NCBI RefSeq assembly: GCF_032854445.1
Contig: NC_088303.1
Location: 28,933,265-28,997,264 of the forward strand
Reading direction: 5' to 3'
From: Liolophura sinensis
Taxonomy: Eukaryota > Mollusca > Polyplacophora > Chitonida > Chitonidae
DNA length: 64,000 bases
Shown here: positions 12,501-27,500 of the stretch, one piece after another
Position numbering within the stretch: the stretch's first letter is position 1
Layout of the letters: every line of letters begins with the position of its first letter
Notes under the pieces: model-generated
Seen by the model: the letters and a program-made list of their open reading frames with translations, nothing else
Told to the model about the DNA's origin: nothing
Database searches by the model: none
Translations under genes and position numbers: made by a program

Positions 12501-15500
12501 CATATATACAGGTGTAGGTGTGAAGAACTTTGGGCACAAACGTCCATGTTGGCATACCACACCATATGTGCATGACGATGGTGAATAGAACTCTGGACTT
12601 GCATGTATGTCACCTACATGTCAGTACAGCATGATGTCAATGGATCACACTTTTTTATCTCTTTGTCTTTTGATACTTCTCCAAACAACTGTATAAGGAT
12701 TATGTACACAAAAATATAAGACCTTCCCTGTACATACATTCAGGGGCCTGTCTTATGCAGCAGTTCTATCACTCACCCTGTGTAACTTCCATGGCAATAT
12801 TTATTGACGAGATACATTACCATGGTAAATGTGCTTGACATAACATTGCGACAGCTTTGTTTGTATGTATATGTGCCTGGGTCTTAACGTTGTACTTAAC
12901 TATATTTCACTGATATGATAAGGAGTCATTAGGTGTATGTAACACAGGCCCCTAAAGAACAGTCAGTAGTAGTTTGATTTATTTATTTATTTATTTGTTT
13001 GTTTGTTTGGTGTTTTACACCCTACTCAAGAATATTTCACTTATACGACAGCCGCTAGCATTATGGTGGAAACCTGGAGTAGTAGTCTGAGAAGACATAC
13101 ATGTATATACATGTACATGAAAAGCATTGGTCGTTTCTCTCGACCTACCTCTCTACAATGATTGGATGTGCTGCTGCAGCCGTTTCCTTCCTCAAGAAAT
13201 CCAAGCCACGCAGCCATTTTGTGTACTCATCTGGTGTAGAGGCTGAAGAAGAAACAGTTTGCAATTGTAGCATATAAACATGACAAATATACAGGCCTCA
13301 CCACAAATACAAAAATGCAACTTGAACTACATGTGCTTCACAGTTCCATATACAAATACACCTCCGACATAAACCGGTCATGGGGCATCTGTGGCTCATT
13401 TGGATAGCGCGCTAGCCTCTCACCAATGCAGTCGTTGTGAGTTCAAGTCCAGCTCATGCTCACTTCCCCTCCGGCCGTACGTGGGAAGGTCAGCCAGCAA
13501 ACTGCTCTGCCCGGTTTCCTCCCACCATAATGCTGGCCACTATCGTATCAGTGAAATATTCTTGAGTACGGCGCCGAACACCCATCAAATAAATACATCA
13601 AATAAATAAAAGGGTCATAAAAGCACATCAACATTCACTTTATTTGCTTAGCTTATCTGCATACAAATATGCAACTTTCAAAGGAACACCTTCAAATGTA
13701 CATGTAGCATCCTCCAATATAATGGAGTGTTGCAGATAACACACATAACAAGAATTTTCAGAAATTTCTGAGGGATTCAAGACAACATCATTTCTCTATT
13801 ATCACTAAACAAGTTAAAATCAATGGATGGGGAGGGATTTTTTTTTTTCCTGAATGGTATCAAGGCACTTACCGACAAGTGAGAAAGTCTTTAACTTGAA
13901 ATCATTCCCATAAAACAACACAAAAGCACAGCCCTTCTCCGTCCTTCTCAGTTCATCAGGCCATTTGTCAAAATCTTTGGAGTTACGACCAGGTCGCACA
14001 TCTTTAACTTCTCTCAAATTGACTGGAAGCACAAAGTAAAACACATACAATTTTATCTGGAATTTCAATCAGAAACTGTTAGGTTTACTCCAGTAATTGT
14101 AACAATAATTTGAACAGGAAGAAAGTGTCAACACCAGGACTACTGTAGATGTACCTGTAACAAGAACAGGAACTGACATAAACCTATGGAGAAAAAAATA
14201 ATACTGTTCATGCAGACACCATGTTGGGATATACTTAAGAATCAACTGTAATATTTTTTAGGTTTATTGGGGATGTAAACTAAAGAGCCACTGCGAAAAA
14301 CTATTGCACGAACACCCATGCTTATATCCCCAATAAACCAAAAATATACTAGAGCCAATCCTTATAGTTAAATTTAAGGAATAAAAGGGTGTTATCTAAT
14401 GTTTTACTTTCATTCCAAACTGTGAGAAATGTTAGTCGATTGTTTTGAAGAAGGGAACGTTACACGATCCAGAATACACATTTATGAATGAGATTCCTTG
14501 GGCTAAAGAAATGTTGATCAAAGTTCTACCGTTACTGTAAAGCAACGTCACGTGCACAGCCAGCCAAATGATGATCGAGGCAAAGTTTACATCCGTGGGT
14601 CGCCTCAAAAAGAATTGTGAATAACTCAACATTTTGAAGGTAGAGAAATTTGGAGTAGACAATACAGAACTAGTTGAATTTTGCAGGGCTTCACAGAAGT
14701 CATCTGGATGAGCCGGTGCTCGGTCCGTTGATTGAATAAAGAACTCAATAACTGGTCATGTTCATTCAATTTGAGTTTGTTTTTTTAAAGAAATATTCAA
14801 AACTTTCTCGACCTGAACATATCTCAATCTGAACATATCTCAAGTTCTGCAAAGCAACCTGTTCACGTTACGAGTTATCTCCATTTAATGTGAAATCTTC
14901 ATGATTCACTACACTGATTAGATTTAGGAAGGCAATCTTTTAAAGAGGAGGGCGTATGAAATCAAACCTGACATAGTAAGCTTCTTTGGTCTCCGCCAAA
15001 TCGCTCCTCACAAATAATTTGACCTACTTCGGCTTCTGATCGTTCTGTTTTTGACATTATCGTAGTGTGCGTGACTGCACGAGCGCACAAGGTTTAACTG
15101 ATTTCCTCCCCCCTAACGTCAGGTGGCGCTAATATCTTCAGCTCCTTTCAAAGGCAAGCACGCAGTTTGCTTCCAGGTTTAGTTTTCAGGAGTCCGAAGT
15201 TTGATACATGGCTTATTATAGCAGTGAAATTAAAACCTTCTTTGCCAGATATGAATATTTAGCAGACATCAATGGACTATAGAAGTGTGTTTCTTGTTCT
15301 AAGACTGAACATGGAGATGTGTGCCAGACATGCCACTGAGATCCAGCCATATTCGTCATGGAAAAAGTGACAATTCAATGATACATAAGGTATATACTAA
15401 TGTACCAGTGTATTTTATCTCTCTAAATATGTGGCCTCTCTATTTAAAAACCACTACAGTTAATACTCCATGAGGTAATTCACTATTTGTGGATCTCTTA

Positions 15501-18500
15501 ATTTCCTCATTACCGGTGGCTGATTTTCGCGATAAATTTCATGTGACCAGTACTCTGTTGAGTCAAACTTCATTTTGAACTGCTTTTGTTGATTGAAATT
15601 TTCAATTATTTTGACACGTAATTATAATATGTCAAGATTCAGATAATGCACAGAATATTCATCTGTATGCACTATTCAGTCACGTGATTACTGATTTTCC
15701 CAAATGTTTTTTTTTCCCTTTAGATCATTACTGACATGTCCTTTAATAAACTGAGAGTGACAACCACATATTCCATAAACTATTAATGTATGATCATTCT
15801 GTCTTGATTCATGACTATTGAATATTTTTTTAAAGATGATGTCGGGACCAATTGCTCATTTTCCGAGTTTCAGTCAGTCTATACTGTTTTAGGCTGTAAG
15901 CTTTCTGGGCGGGTTCTCACGCTTCACTGGACTAGTATCCTGACATACATGTATGTACTGCCTATCAGTCTGCACTATTAACCAGGAAGCAAGCGTGAGT
16001 TCATGTACAGGCAGTGATAACCACACTAATCAATGAAGGATAGTACAAAAACATTCAATTTTAATATCTCGAACGGTAGTCAAAACAAAAAAAAAATCAG
16101 GTTCATTTGAAAGAAAAACTCTATTTCATCCCAAAATTGGTGGTCGGTACGTGGAAAAATGACTTCTATGAACAACTGTCGTCAGACACATTGTCTCGGC
16201 GACAAGGTGTTTGCACTGTTCAGAATGGGCTACTGCTGCTGTTGTTGCACGCCAAGGATATGCGGGAGTGTGTAGGTTACACCAGTGACTTCGTTTCAAA
16301 ACGTGTAGTTGTGACATATGGATGATATCTAAGTATTCAAACATACAAAAAACAACAGTGTGTATTTTAAACATCAGTTGGAAAGTGATTTTGATCATTG
16401 ACACAGCAGGTCTGCATGTTTGTGATCAAGCTCATACTGAGGTAAGCAATACTGCGTAACCAGTCTTAATTCATCCAAGGCTATTCACAGAATTTGTACT
16501 GATGCTCCTGTTTATGGATGTGAACACAATACAGGCGAAAGCAGATATATTTATAGTGATCTGTTTGTCATTTTACATGACATGCCTTCAGTCTCGTTTT
16601 GTTCTATTCTTGGAAAAAGTAGTCCTACATGGGCATGGCTTCATCTTCTTCAGTTTATTGGAGTATAAATTCATAAATTTGAGCAATCAGGCTGCGCCTT
16701 ACAAGGGTAAATTCGGGAAAATTAAATTATATGTATGTATATAAAATTTAAAAAACAAATCAAACATGTATTGTACATGTATATATTTGTTTATACACAT
16801 ATTCTTTACTTTCTAAAGTTTGTGAAATGGCACCTAGATCCTATTTCAGTTGGTGTGGGCTTTGGGAATGTCACCTGCTGGCCGGGGGAGACAAGGTCAA
16901 ACCAAACTCTAATTCTATGTGACAGCATCCTGTCCTGCTGTGTAAGGTTAGACAAGCATGATTAATGCCAGCCTGATATATTCGTACTACAAATGGCCTT
17001 CGGTGTTCAGAATAGTCATTAGTGTCATTCAATTTCAAGGAACAAAAAAAAAACGCAGCAATTTTATCAGTTTTGAAGTCAGTTTCTGGCATGTACCAGG
17101 TGTCAATTCAAGGAGTTTCCATTGTATGTGCATATACGTGTATTTTACCAGGAAGAAAGTGTTAACCCTTGAATCAGATACACCTAGACAGCCATGATTA
17201 TCAGGGAGGAAGTCTCAAAACTACATTGTAAACCCTGGCAGACCACATAAAGTCTGATATATAACACTGCCCAGAAATAATACCTGATAATAAATGCAGT
17301 TCCCAGAATTCAGGTCATTAAACTAATTTCATATGAAATATTATACAGGTGCACCTCTGCCTATTCACAACGGTGAAGTTGCAGGACAAATCTGCTAACT
17401 GCGAGTGTATGCGTGAAGTCTGAAAGCGCTATAAGCCTGTGGCATAAATGTATACATATAGGAAAAGAGCAGTGTGATAACTCAGCTGAATCAGTACAAT
17501 ATACAGTGACAGCTTTCATTGCATAATTACAGGACAAGCAAGCCGGAAAGAGCAAACAAGGTCAAAACTCGGAAAGTTTCCTTCATTACAACTTCTGAAA
17601 GTGCACACGTAAATGTGTGTGACAACCATTTGGAGCCAGCTTTGGAGAATATTTGTAACCGTGCATCTGAATCATGTGGCATGACTTAAGCTACAATTAA
17701 AATACTTTCCTCTAGAAAGTTTAAAATTTATACACAGATTCTTTACTGCAGTACAATGTACTAACCACAATTTGAGTTCTTTCTTGTTTTATGTACTACA
17801 GGGTGTTGAAACTATCATCTTTGAAGGCCAGACATATTTGCACATATATTCTGATTGGTTTTCCAGAAAGTTTCTTACCTAAAAGCTTAAATATTTGTTT
17901 TTTTTTAATGAAAAAAAAATCTTATACAAGGCTTATTTAGCCTTGGCTAAATTTCCTTTGTCCACAATCACCTAAAGAAGTGTTCTCACATGATCAAACA
18001 GAATGCTGATGCTTGCCTCACAGCAGCTGTGAAATCACTGCAACACTGAATAAAAATGTTAATAATGGATCCAAAACTCCCATTTCTCATCTGACCTTAG
18101 AAATTGTTAGAAAAATAACCAATGACTTTCCTATTTCCCACAAAAATGTTCATATGTAATAAAAAGTACCAAAACAGTCATACTGTTACATACATGTGTA
18201 ATAAAACATACATGTATCAATACGATTTCATCATTTGTGTATTTTACAAATAGAACTGAAGATTTCAGGATGTATGGTCTAACCCAAATACTAAAAAAAC
18301 AATGATGTACCATGTACGACGCTCATTCATCATTCAAGTCCATTAACCTATCTTACAATAAAAAAAAAACACAGACACAGGCAAAAAACATGTGATCTAG
18401 TTACCTCGCACATGCCAATATGGACCATTATCAATACTGGAACTGGTACATTTATATGTATCATTATGTTATATATATACACAAAGTTCTCACAATCCTC

Positions 18501-21500
18501 AATTATCTCTCCTGGTTATTTAATGCTTAATGATGTCGCTGTCATTACCATTTGACAGTCCTTTGAACTGTATTCATGTGCATAATAACTGCAATCATTT
18601 ACGCCTCTTCGGGGTACATGTCCAACACAGTGCACATACACATGTACATCCCTGTACTGCGTGATACATGCACATCAACCATCATGTTCATCAAGTTCAT
18701 GTTGCTCCTTGCTAGCATACGATGCATTGTAGCTACACTATGTGGCTACATCTGTCTCATGTCTGCTAGTTGTTTCTTCTCTTTTTGAAATATGTATTAG
18801 GTTTCATTCATCAAAGTTTTAACATTTCGTTAATTCAAAAAACATCTGCACATACATGCACATGTGTATGCGGTTCATGCAAAACAACAAACACAGAATA
18901 CAGACAATTTTCTATTATTTTTTTTTTTCATACACTATGATGTTTAACTCACCATGGTGTTTTATGTGTTGTCATGTTTAACTTGTCCTATTCAAATCAG
19001 CCTGCAGCAAAGCTTTTAATATCAAAGTGAAACACTAACACATCTAAAAGCATTGTTTTTAAAATCACAAAAAACTTCTCGTAAGTCTGGGCAACAATAC
19101 TGAAAGGTGGAAAAGCATACAGTTTTAGATTTTTACAGTCAATAGAGAAAGCATCTGTGTTTAAAGTCCCAGGATCAGGTTTGTATGCTAAATATGGCAA
19201 AACTTGGTAATGTATGCATGAAGCCAACAGGTCAATGTTCAGAATAAAATCTAATTTTATCAGTGTGCTTTTAAGTATGTCAAAATTTAGCATCCATTCT
19301 ACCAGCAAGTTTTTTTGAACCTGGGATATGAGACACCGTTACAAAGATGCCATGCTTTACACACCACTCCCAAATATCATGTGTCAATTGGTTAGATTTT
19401 TCTGAGTGGTTTCTACCCATGTTATTGAGACATGTAACTATAGTTGTATTGTCTGAACGAACCAAAATGTGTTTCTGGCGTATTCTGGGTAGGAATTACT
19501 TCAACGGCATGAAGACTGGCAAAAGTTCAAAGTAATTAATGTGATTACTGGACTAAACTGTGTCCAATTTCCACCTATTTTCTGTTCTCCAAGAACTCCA
19601 CCTCAGCCAACTAAACTGGAATCTGTGAAAATTGTCAAATCAGGCTTTATTTATTTCTTTGCAGGCAAAAGAGATTGTTTTTATCCACCACGGTAAATCG
19701 GTTTTTGATTCAGATGAAAGAGTCATAATTGCTTATGTTGAGAGCTAAAGCTTCTGACTTTTCAATCTCAATTCCCCTGTGGTACAATGGACAATATCAC
19801 ACTCCAGGAAAACTGGCTGTTATTAGCCCAAACACTGAGGCCACCGATCTAATTGTGCACTGGGGTGTATCATATAAATTCTTACGTTCTTCAGCAATAT
19901 TATCAGCTTTTTCACAACTCAAATGCTCTGTCATTATTACAGAACTGATCACAAGTCCAAGAAACTGTATTTCCTGACAGGGATGGAGTACCAACTTTTC
20001 GGAGTATACAGTAAACCCTGCTTTATCAAAAGCTGACACAGTATCCTGAATATTTATCATGCATTCCTCAAAGGTATCAGACTTAACCAAAATGTCATCA
20101 ATATAGCCTGATGACAAATGTTGTTTGTTCCTCAGTTGAGAAAATATGGGCTCAAGTCATTTTGTGAATAACCTTAGGCAGCATGCTAAACCTTTTGGGA
20201 AACGTGTATTTGTACAACTGATTCTTCCACTGAAACTTTTTAAATTTTTGGTGTTCAGGTGTCACAGAACAGGAATAATATGCATCTTTTAGATCAACTG
20301 ATACAAACCAACAATTTTTTGTCACAAGTTTAAGAGCTGATAGTAAATTGTTCATTGTAAAATGCATATATTCCACAAGTTTGTTTAAAACTTTGTCATC
20401 ATTGAGCAGTAAAGTGTTGTCATCAAGGGGCAAACATGAGCCCTCCTACCCAGGCGGCTCAGCCATGGCATAATGGCGGCCTCCTGGTCACACACAGAAG
20501 TGAAAACTTCAGTTGTGTTGTGATGTCCACACATTGCATGCACAAAGACCAAATCCGGGCAAAAAAGGGACTAAGGTGATCAGTGTCAAAAGTGATCGCA
20601 CAAATCGTGAAAACGTTGATATGTGCAAGACAATGCAAAAATTCTCCCGCAGTGTACAGCTTAGACTTCCAGCAGTAGGCGCTACACACAAACTGAAGTA
20701 GTACGCATGCATCCAGCTCAAGTGATTCAAGAGGATGAATTCAAAGGCATTGGCACATACATGCATATGTGCATGTGGTCCATGCAAAACAACAAACACA
20801 GAAAATGGACATTTTTTTAACTTTTTTTTTTATATACACTATGATGTTCTTTGTGTTGTCATGTTTAATTTGTCCTATTCAAATCCGCAATTTTTAAGTC
20901 TGCAGCAAAGCTTTTAATATCAAAGTGAAACACTAACACAACCAAAGGCATAGTCTCTGAAATCACACTTTTTGTATGACACTGCTGATTCAACTTTGAT
21001 GTTTGTTTCATTTCATGCTGAAGTGCTCTGTGTAAATTAAAATCTCTTAATATGTAAATATCCTCTCTCATCCATATTCTCACTGTAACATTTATTCTGT
21101 GGAAACGGATCTGCATGTAATGTACATGCATGATTTAAATGCAAAGAACGCTGTTTTGATTTCATTGTTCAAGTCACACCTCAGGTATGAGTAAGTTGAA
21201 ATGTCTAATCGAAACTTTCAGTCTCACACTGCTTAATATCCCCAATGCTCCGACATTTACATGGCAAATTTTACTATTTTTTTCTCACATGACAAACGTT
21301 AAATGCACTAAAAACAACTGTTACGTTTTGCAAAATTTACTCTTAACAATACATTTTAAGAAAACATCATCAATGTCACATATGTCCCCGAAACACAGGT
21401 CTTTCACATGTTTATTTATAGTGAGGTAATTCTACTGTATTCTGTAAAGAAACTACAATCATACCATTACTGTACTCCACACGTACATGTATGATGAGTT

Positions 21501-24500
21501 TCAACCGACGACAAATTTGATTTTAGCGATCACCCTTCAGCGATTGCCAATCAGCAATGAACAGGGCATGTTCCTCCAACTGGCGTCTTTGGCCCTGGCT
21601 ACCACCTATATAAACACCTGCCCAAGATTGCCCAGTATTGTATTTCTGAAGGTCCTGGATGTCTGTAATGGACTGTCCCCATGAACGCTTTGCTTTATTT
21701 ATTTTTTTTCTTGAAATAGCGGAACCTGTCAACTAGTATGTATAGCGATGCATTAAAATATTGTGTAAACCATTAGTCAGTGGAGAGGCTACCACCACAA
21801 ATCAACACTACCCTAATTCTTCAACCTTTCAGCATATGACAGAGCAACTTTCAGCGCAATTTATGCACATATATAATTAGATTTTGGAGACAAAACTACA
21901 TTGGTTGGATTGGTCAATTCCAAGACTTCATTAAAAGTATAATTTGATCAGTCTACACAGAAGAATCACATCAGAATATGCTGGAATGAACACCTTGCAA
22001 ACATGAGAAAAAGGTAAATTACAGTTCATAAAGAAATAAATTTAAAGAACCAAGAGAGACCTCAGGGGGGACTCCACTCATGTCACCTTTTCCCATACAT
22101 ATGTAAACTACGTATGTACATATTTTGATGATATTCCAGAGCCTATATCCACAACATGTATGTCCTAAACCCATTCTGTACATTTCCCGGACATACCAGG
22201 GTTTTATACAGCCGATATTGAGACCCCTAAGCTGAATACTGTATATTTATTTATTTGATTGGTGTTTTATGCCGCACCCAAGAATAGTTCACTTATATGA
22301 CGACAGCAAGCATTATGGTGGGATGCTTATGGAGGACCTTTACGCATACAACAGGAGTGGAAGAGAGCATGAACTCACAGCGACCGAATTGGTGAGAGGC
22401 TACTGGGTCATAGCGCCCCATTGGAAAGCTAACCTTGGCCACAGAGGCACTGAATTCTGTATACATATAATGGTGTTTGTCCAAATATGGGGCATTTTTC
22501 TTCAGGTCTAATAAAGAATACAAATCACTTACTGTGAGTGATTTCTGTTGAGTGACTCTTGGCTCTGTCTTGAGCTGCCAGGCAATGGAGATTCATGCTG
22601 ATCAATCCATGCTTCCCCTGCATAAAAGGTTTCACTCTCGTACCATCAACCGTTCATTTACAGATAGAAGGTTCTACATGCCAGCCGACGATTAGAGAAA
22701 TCTGTTTAAAAAATCTAATCAGGATACATTCAAACTGTCAACTGTTCTCGATAACCTTGATAGTTTAAAACAATATGTTAATCTTGCTTTTCTTTGTGTG
22801 TTTGTTAGCTGAAAATATTTTGTATAGTCTTTACCTGACTGTTGTAGCCATCTAAGTTTTGTAGTCCAAGAAAGAAAGGCAAAGGTGGCACATGGTGGTA
22901 CAACCTGACGCTGAGATTAATGCCCTCTTGTGAAGAGGTGCCATCGCTGAAAGAACTTGTTGCTTATTTTATGATTATTTTACATTCTGATATTCTCATT
23001 GTGTAACTTGACTGAAAATGACAGTTTAATAAATTAATTATCCCACTGGGAATTAAAGTAGATTCACAATGTGAAAATTTACTTAGGTGTTTCTTTTTTG
23101 GAACCCTGTATACTGTATATTCTGTCTCACTGTTTTTGTCAGTGAGAAGTTTTGTCAAGGGGTACTTCAGTTTAATCCAAGTCTTAAAGAACGGAGTTAG
23201 GTCACAAGGGATAGGAGATGAGCATATGTTTACGCATAGCCTAGCAAAGCCTCTCCACTGTTCCTATATATACAGTAATATACGTACATGAACATGCAAA
23301 TAATATAATGTGTGGGTAACAAGATTATATACCTTTGTGAGCCTATTCATTTTAATAAAAGTACACAACATTTTACATAATCACTGAAACCTGCCATCAC
23401 AACATTGTTTTTCCTCTGAGAAAAACACTAATAAAAAACACTCATGTTTACTACAGATCATCAATCAGAGCCTGAGATCAAATTACCATACATCCTCGGT
23501 CACTGTCATGTACAGTGTAGACTGACACAAATGAAGCCTTTACATAAACCTGACCATACCCTGACAATTATTGATCTCTGGCAAATCAGTGGTAAGTGAT
23601 TGTTCCATCTAAATAGCTCAGGAAGACAGGGGAAGCATGTCAGCAAACACTACAAGTGAGTCCATCACCCATCTCCCCTCATTACCCCCATGCCTCCTCG
23701 ACCGACCTCCAAATTATTCCCACCCATAATGGAGGGTCCCATGACAACACCGTTAAAACCCCGCATCAGGTCAGTAGGCTCTGTTTGTACAATCGCATCA
23801 GTCAGAATCGATCCTCAACATGAAGTCAGGTACATACGCCTACCTTCATTATTGCACGTTTACCCACCTGTTCAAATCCAATGCAGTCAGGCATCTCGTT
23901 GTTTACTGAAAGTTCATCAATAAATTTATGGTTCTAATGTATAATCTACCTGTGCATGCATACAAGACTGCAAGCATGTTGTCATGCACAGAGACTCCCA
24001 ACACATGTACTTTAACATGCACTCTTTATAGTAGGGACTCTTAATAGTACTTAATGCAGGGATTCTTAATAGTACTTAATACAGGGACTTTTAATAATAC
24101 TTAATACACATGCACAGGGACTGTCATTACATAGACATGTTCGACAATCCACCACAGAAATATATTCTCACATGCAAAGGGTCTCTCTTGGTGTTTATAG
24201 ATGGTAATGGTGAATTCCTCTTGGTACAACAGCCAATATCAGGGTAATGAGGGTTCACACCTGATCTGTGAGGGTACATATGGTAACGTCAGCACACCTA
24301 ATCTGTGAGAGTGTGGGCAGCTAATGTCAAGGTAATGAAGGGTTACACCTGACCTGTGAAGGTACATCAGCCAATGTCAGGATAATGAGAGATCATGCCT
24401 AATCTAGAGGGGTCAAATTTGAAGGCACAGCAGGTAATGTCTGGGTAATGAAAGGTTACACCTGATCTGTGAAGGTACATATGGAAATGTCAGCACACCT

Positions 24501-27500
24501 AAGCTGTGAGGGTGTGACCCCTAATGTCAGGGTAATGAAAGATCTCATCTAATCCTTAAAGGTGTGAGCAGCTAATGTCTGGGTAATGAAGGGTTACACC
24601 TGACCTCTGAAGGTACATCAGCCAATGTCAGGATAATGTGCCTAATCTAGTGGGGTCAAATTTGAAGCCACAGCAGGTAATGTCTGGGTAATGAAAGGTT
24701 ACACCTGATGTGTGAAGGTACCTAGGGTAATGATGGATCACACCTGATCTGTGAGAGTGCAATAAGTAGGTCAGGGTAATGAGGGGTCATACATCTATCT
24801 AGCCTTGAGAAAGTACCACAGGCAATGTCAAGGTAATGAGGGGTCACATCTTGTAAAGGAGAGTGCAAATGGTAATGTCACCACACCTGATTGTGAGGAT
24901 ACAGCTGATAATGTCAGGGTAAATTAATGAGGAGTTGGACCTGATATGCGAGGATGCCTCAAGTAATGTCAGGGTGATGAGGGGTCAAATTTGAATTGTG
25001 AAGGTACAGCTGGTCATAAAACAGTCTTACCTGATCTGCGACAAACTGACCAAAGAGCAGCCACACAGTCATAATAACTAATGCATTTGCAAAACCCTTG
25101 ATGGACCCTTGAAGATTCATTGCATTTACACTGCAGCAATTTAGCATTGGTTTGCTCTCTCCAAATCTATTGGACAGATTCATCTATTGACAGAGCTCTA
25201 TGAGCCAGTAAATGCATCCGGGCCACTAAGTGAAACAATCTGCATGCTTAATGCATCTCTAAGGATATAGGACTCACACGGTACCAATAATGGAAGCATG
25301 TGAACTGTAGACAAGTTTGTCATCTGATCTGTGCAACAGTGATAGCTGGCAGATAACAACCTTAATGATGCAAAATCATTATCAGAATAGAAAGTACATG
25401 TATATTAGACTTTACAAACAGCGACACATCTACGTGCATATATACTTTTAATATCTAGGATTCGAGTTAGATCCATACCTCATCCTTTAGAAAACAACTG
25501 TTTGCCTTTATCACTCACAACCTCCCATGAAATCAATGATTTCCATTCTACAGCCACTGACAAAGACTTGTTGACATGTCATGAGATCATAGGTTTTGTC
25601 AGAGTGTTTCAGCCTCTGTAAGTCCCAAAATATAGCAAACCTGCAATAGGGCTCCACTGAATTATCTCCCTTGATGTCAATTTCCCACATAAATAGAGCT
25701 GTATGGGAGTGGGGGGGTAAGCAACCATTCCACGAAATATAGGTGAAACATGTATAAATGGCTAATGGTGAATTTCGCGACTAATGCAGCATACGTTCAG
25801 GACAGAGATGTGTTTGTTTGTACTGTATATACCCAGTAAACGTCTTATATAAAGGAAACTTTAAATTCAAGGCAAAAAGTTATCTCCGCCTTTAGTGATT
25901 TCAACACAGGTAACAGTTTTTGTGAAGTCGTTGACATTCAGATGAATGTTACATGACTATTTTAAGTCACATCACCATTATCTAAGAGGAACAACCAATG
26001 GCGTAATTAGCCATAAAACACTCACCAAACAGAAATAGTGACGTCTATTTCTGGCCAAACATAATAGCACACAGCTATACAATTAAAAAATAACAAAAAA
26101 ACATAACACAATCATCTTGGTCATGTACAGGCACTTGTTAAACTTACATGCACATACACGTAATATTCCTTGCATAAACTGTGAAAAACTCTCCTTATTT
26201 CCAACCTTGTCCATTATTTTTCATTATTAACTGTGATAAATAGGTAAGATGGACTGCTGCAGCACAGACCAACATGGAGAACAGTTATACATGTGCTTGA
26301 GTGGTCGTCACTCAATGTACAGTTAAACCATACATGTACCTAAATTCCAACAAATTTTTCGAATTTTACAATCAAATATGATGCAAAAACTGTTTATTAT
26401 CTCTTGGAAACACACATGCCTTTTTTGCCTATCAATCACATTTAAGGGACACTCATAAGACTATGGAAAATGGCCAGGATGCACCAAATAAATTTATATC
26501 ACTCATTCTCACTTGACCCAGAAATTCTACTACATTATGAAACATACATAAACCAATATCATATGAAACATACATGAATTCTACTTCTACAGGTAGAGTG
26601 GGATTTCCACATGATTTTTGACGACATTCAAGTTATAGATATATCTAACGTAAAATACAACACATTCATGAATGTAAATCTTTCATGTTGATAACAATGC
26701 TAAAACAAATACATAAATGGTACCAGTGCATTGTACTTCAAATGTGAAATGCTGTTTAAATTCTTTTTTTACCAGGTTTCACATTGTGCCTTTATACATT
26801 TCTTAGATGGATTTACTTTCCATTTTATAAATCGACAGTTGTTTTGTACATAATGTACATTAAAAACACTGCAAGAGTAGTATAAAATCAGGAACATTTT
26901 ATGCATTCTAAGTACCAAACATATGTATTTCTTACTTCTCTACCTCAGTACAGAATGGTTATGCCATCCTTAAAAAATTCTATACTGGGCATAACCTGAC
27001 CTTATCACAAACAGCAGCTATTGGAAATTTAAGAAACCATGTGAGCTATGTGTTAAATGATTACCGGTACTTTAAATGTTCAGCATCTCATTCAGATTTT
27101 AGATAAGACAGGAACAACACGTACACTAGACAGTCTCTTACAAGTACAGGAGAAATGGCTACACGGCTGTCAATACTTCAAACTAACTCAAAAAACATAA
27201 CATGTTGAATACATGAAAAAAAAAAAAACAATGAAGCCGTTAGAAATTTCTTATTTGAATTAGGCCAACTGCACACTCTTTTCAGATACATGTATTCATC
27301 TACTTTAACATTGGATCAATGAGTTTATTAATCAGAATCATACTGACAAACACAGATTTGGTTAGACTTTCAAATCAGGGTTAGGATCAGGGTTAGGATC
27401 AGGGTCTCATTTACAATTAAAAGTTTAAAAATATGGTGGTTTTCAACTTTTAACGGAAGTTTTGTTCCTTTTATTGGTTTTAAGCATGTCTGTTTTACTT

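Noticed and set aside
23652..23818. Gly-rich minus-strand exon
   Set aside because: No pyrimidine-rich acceptor, stop just upstream in frame, and partly similar to the adjoining minisatellite.
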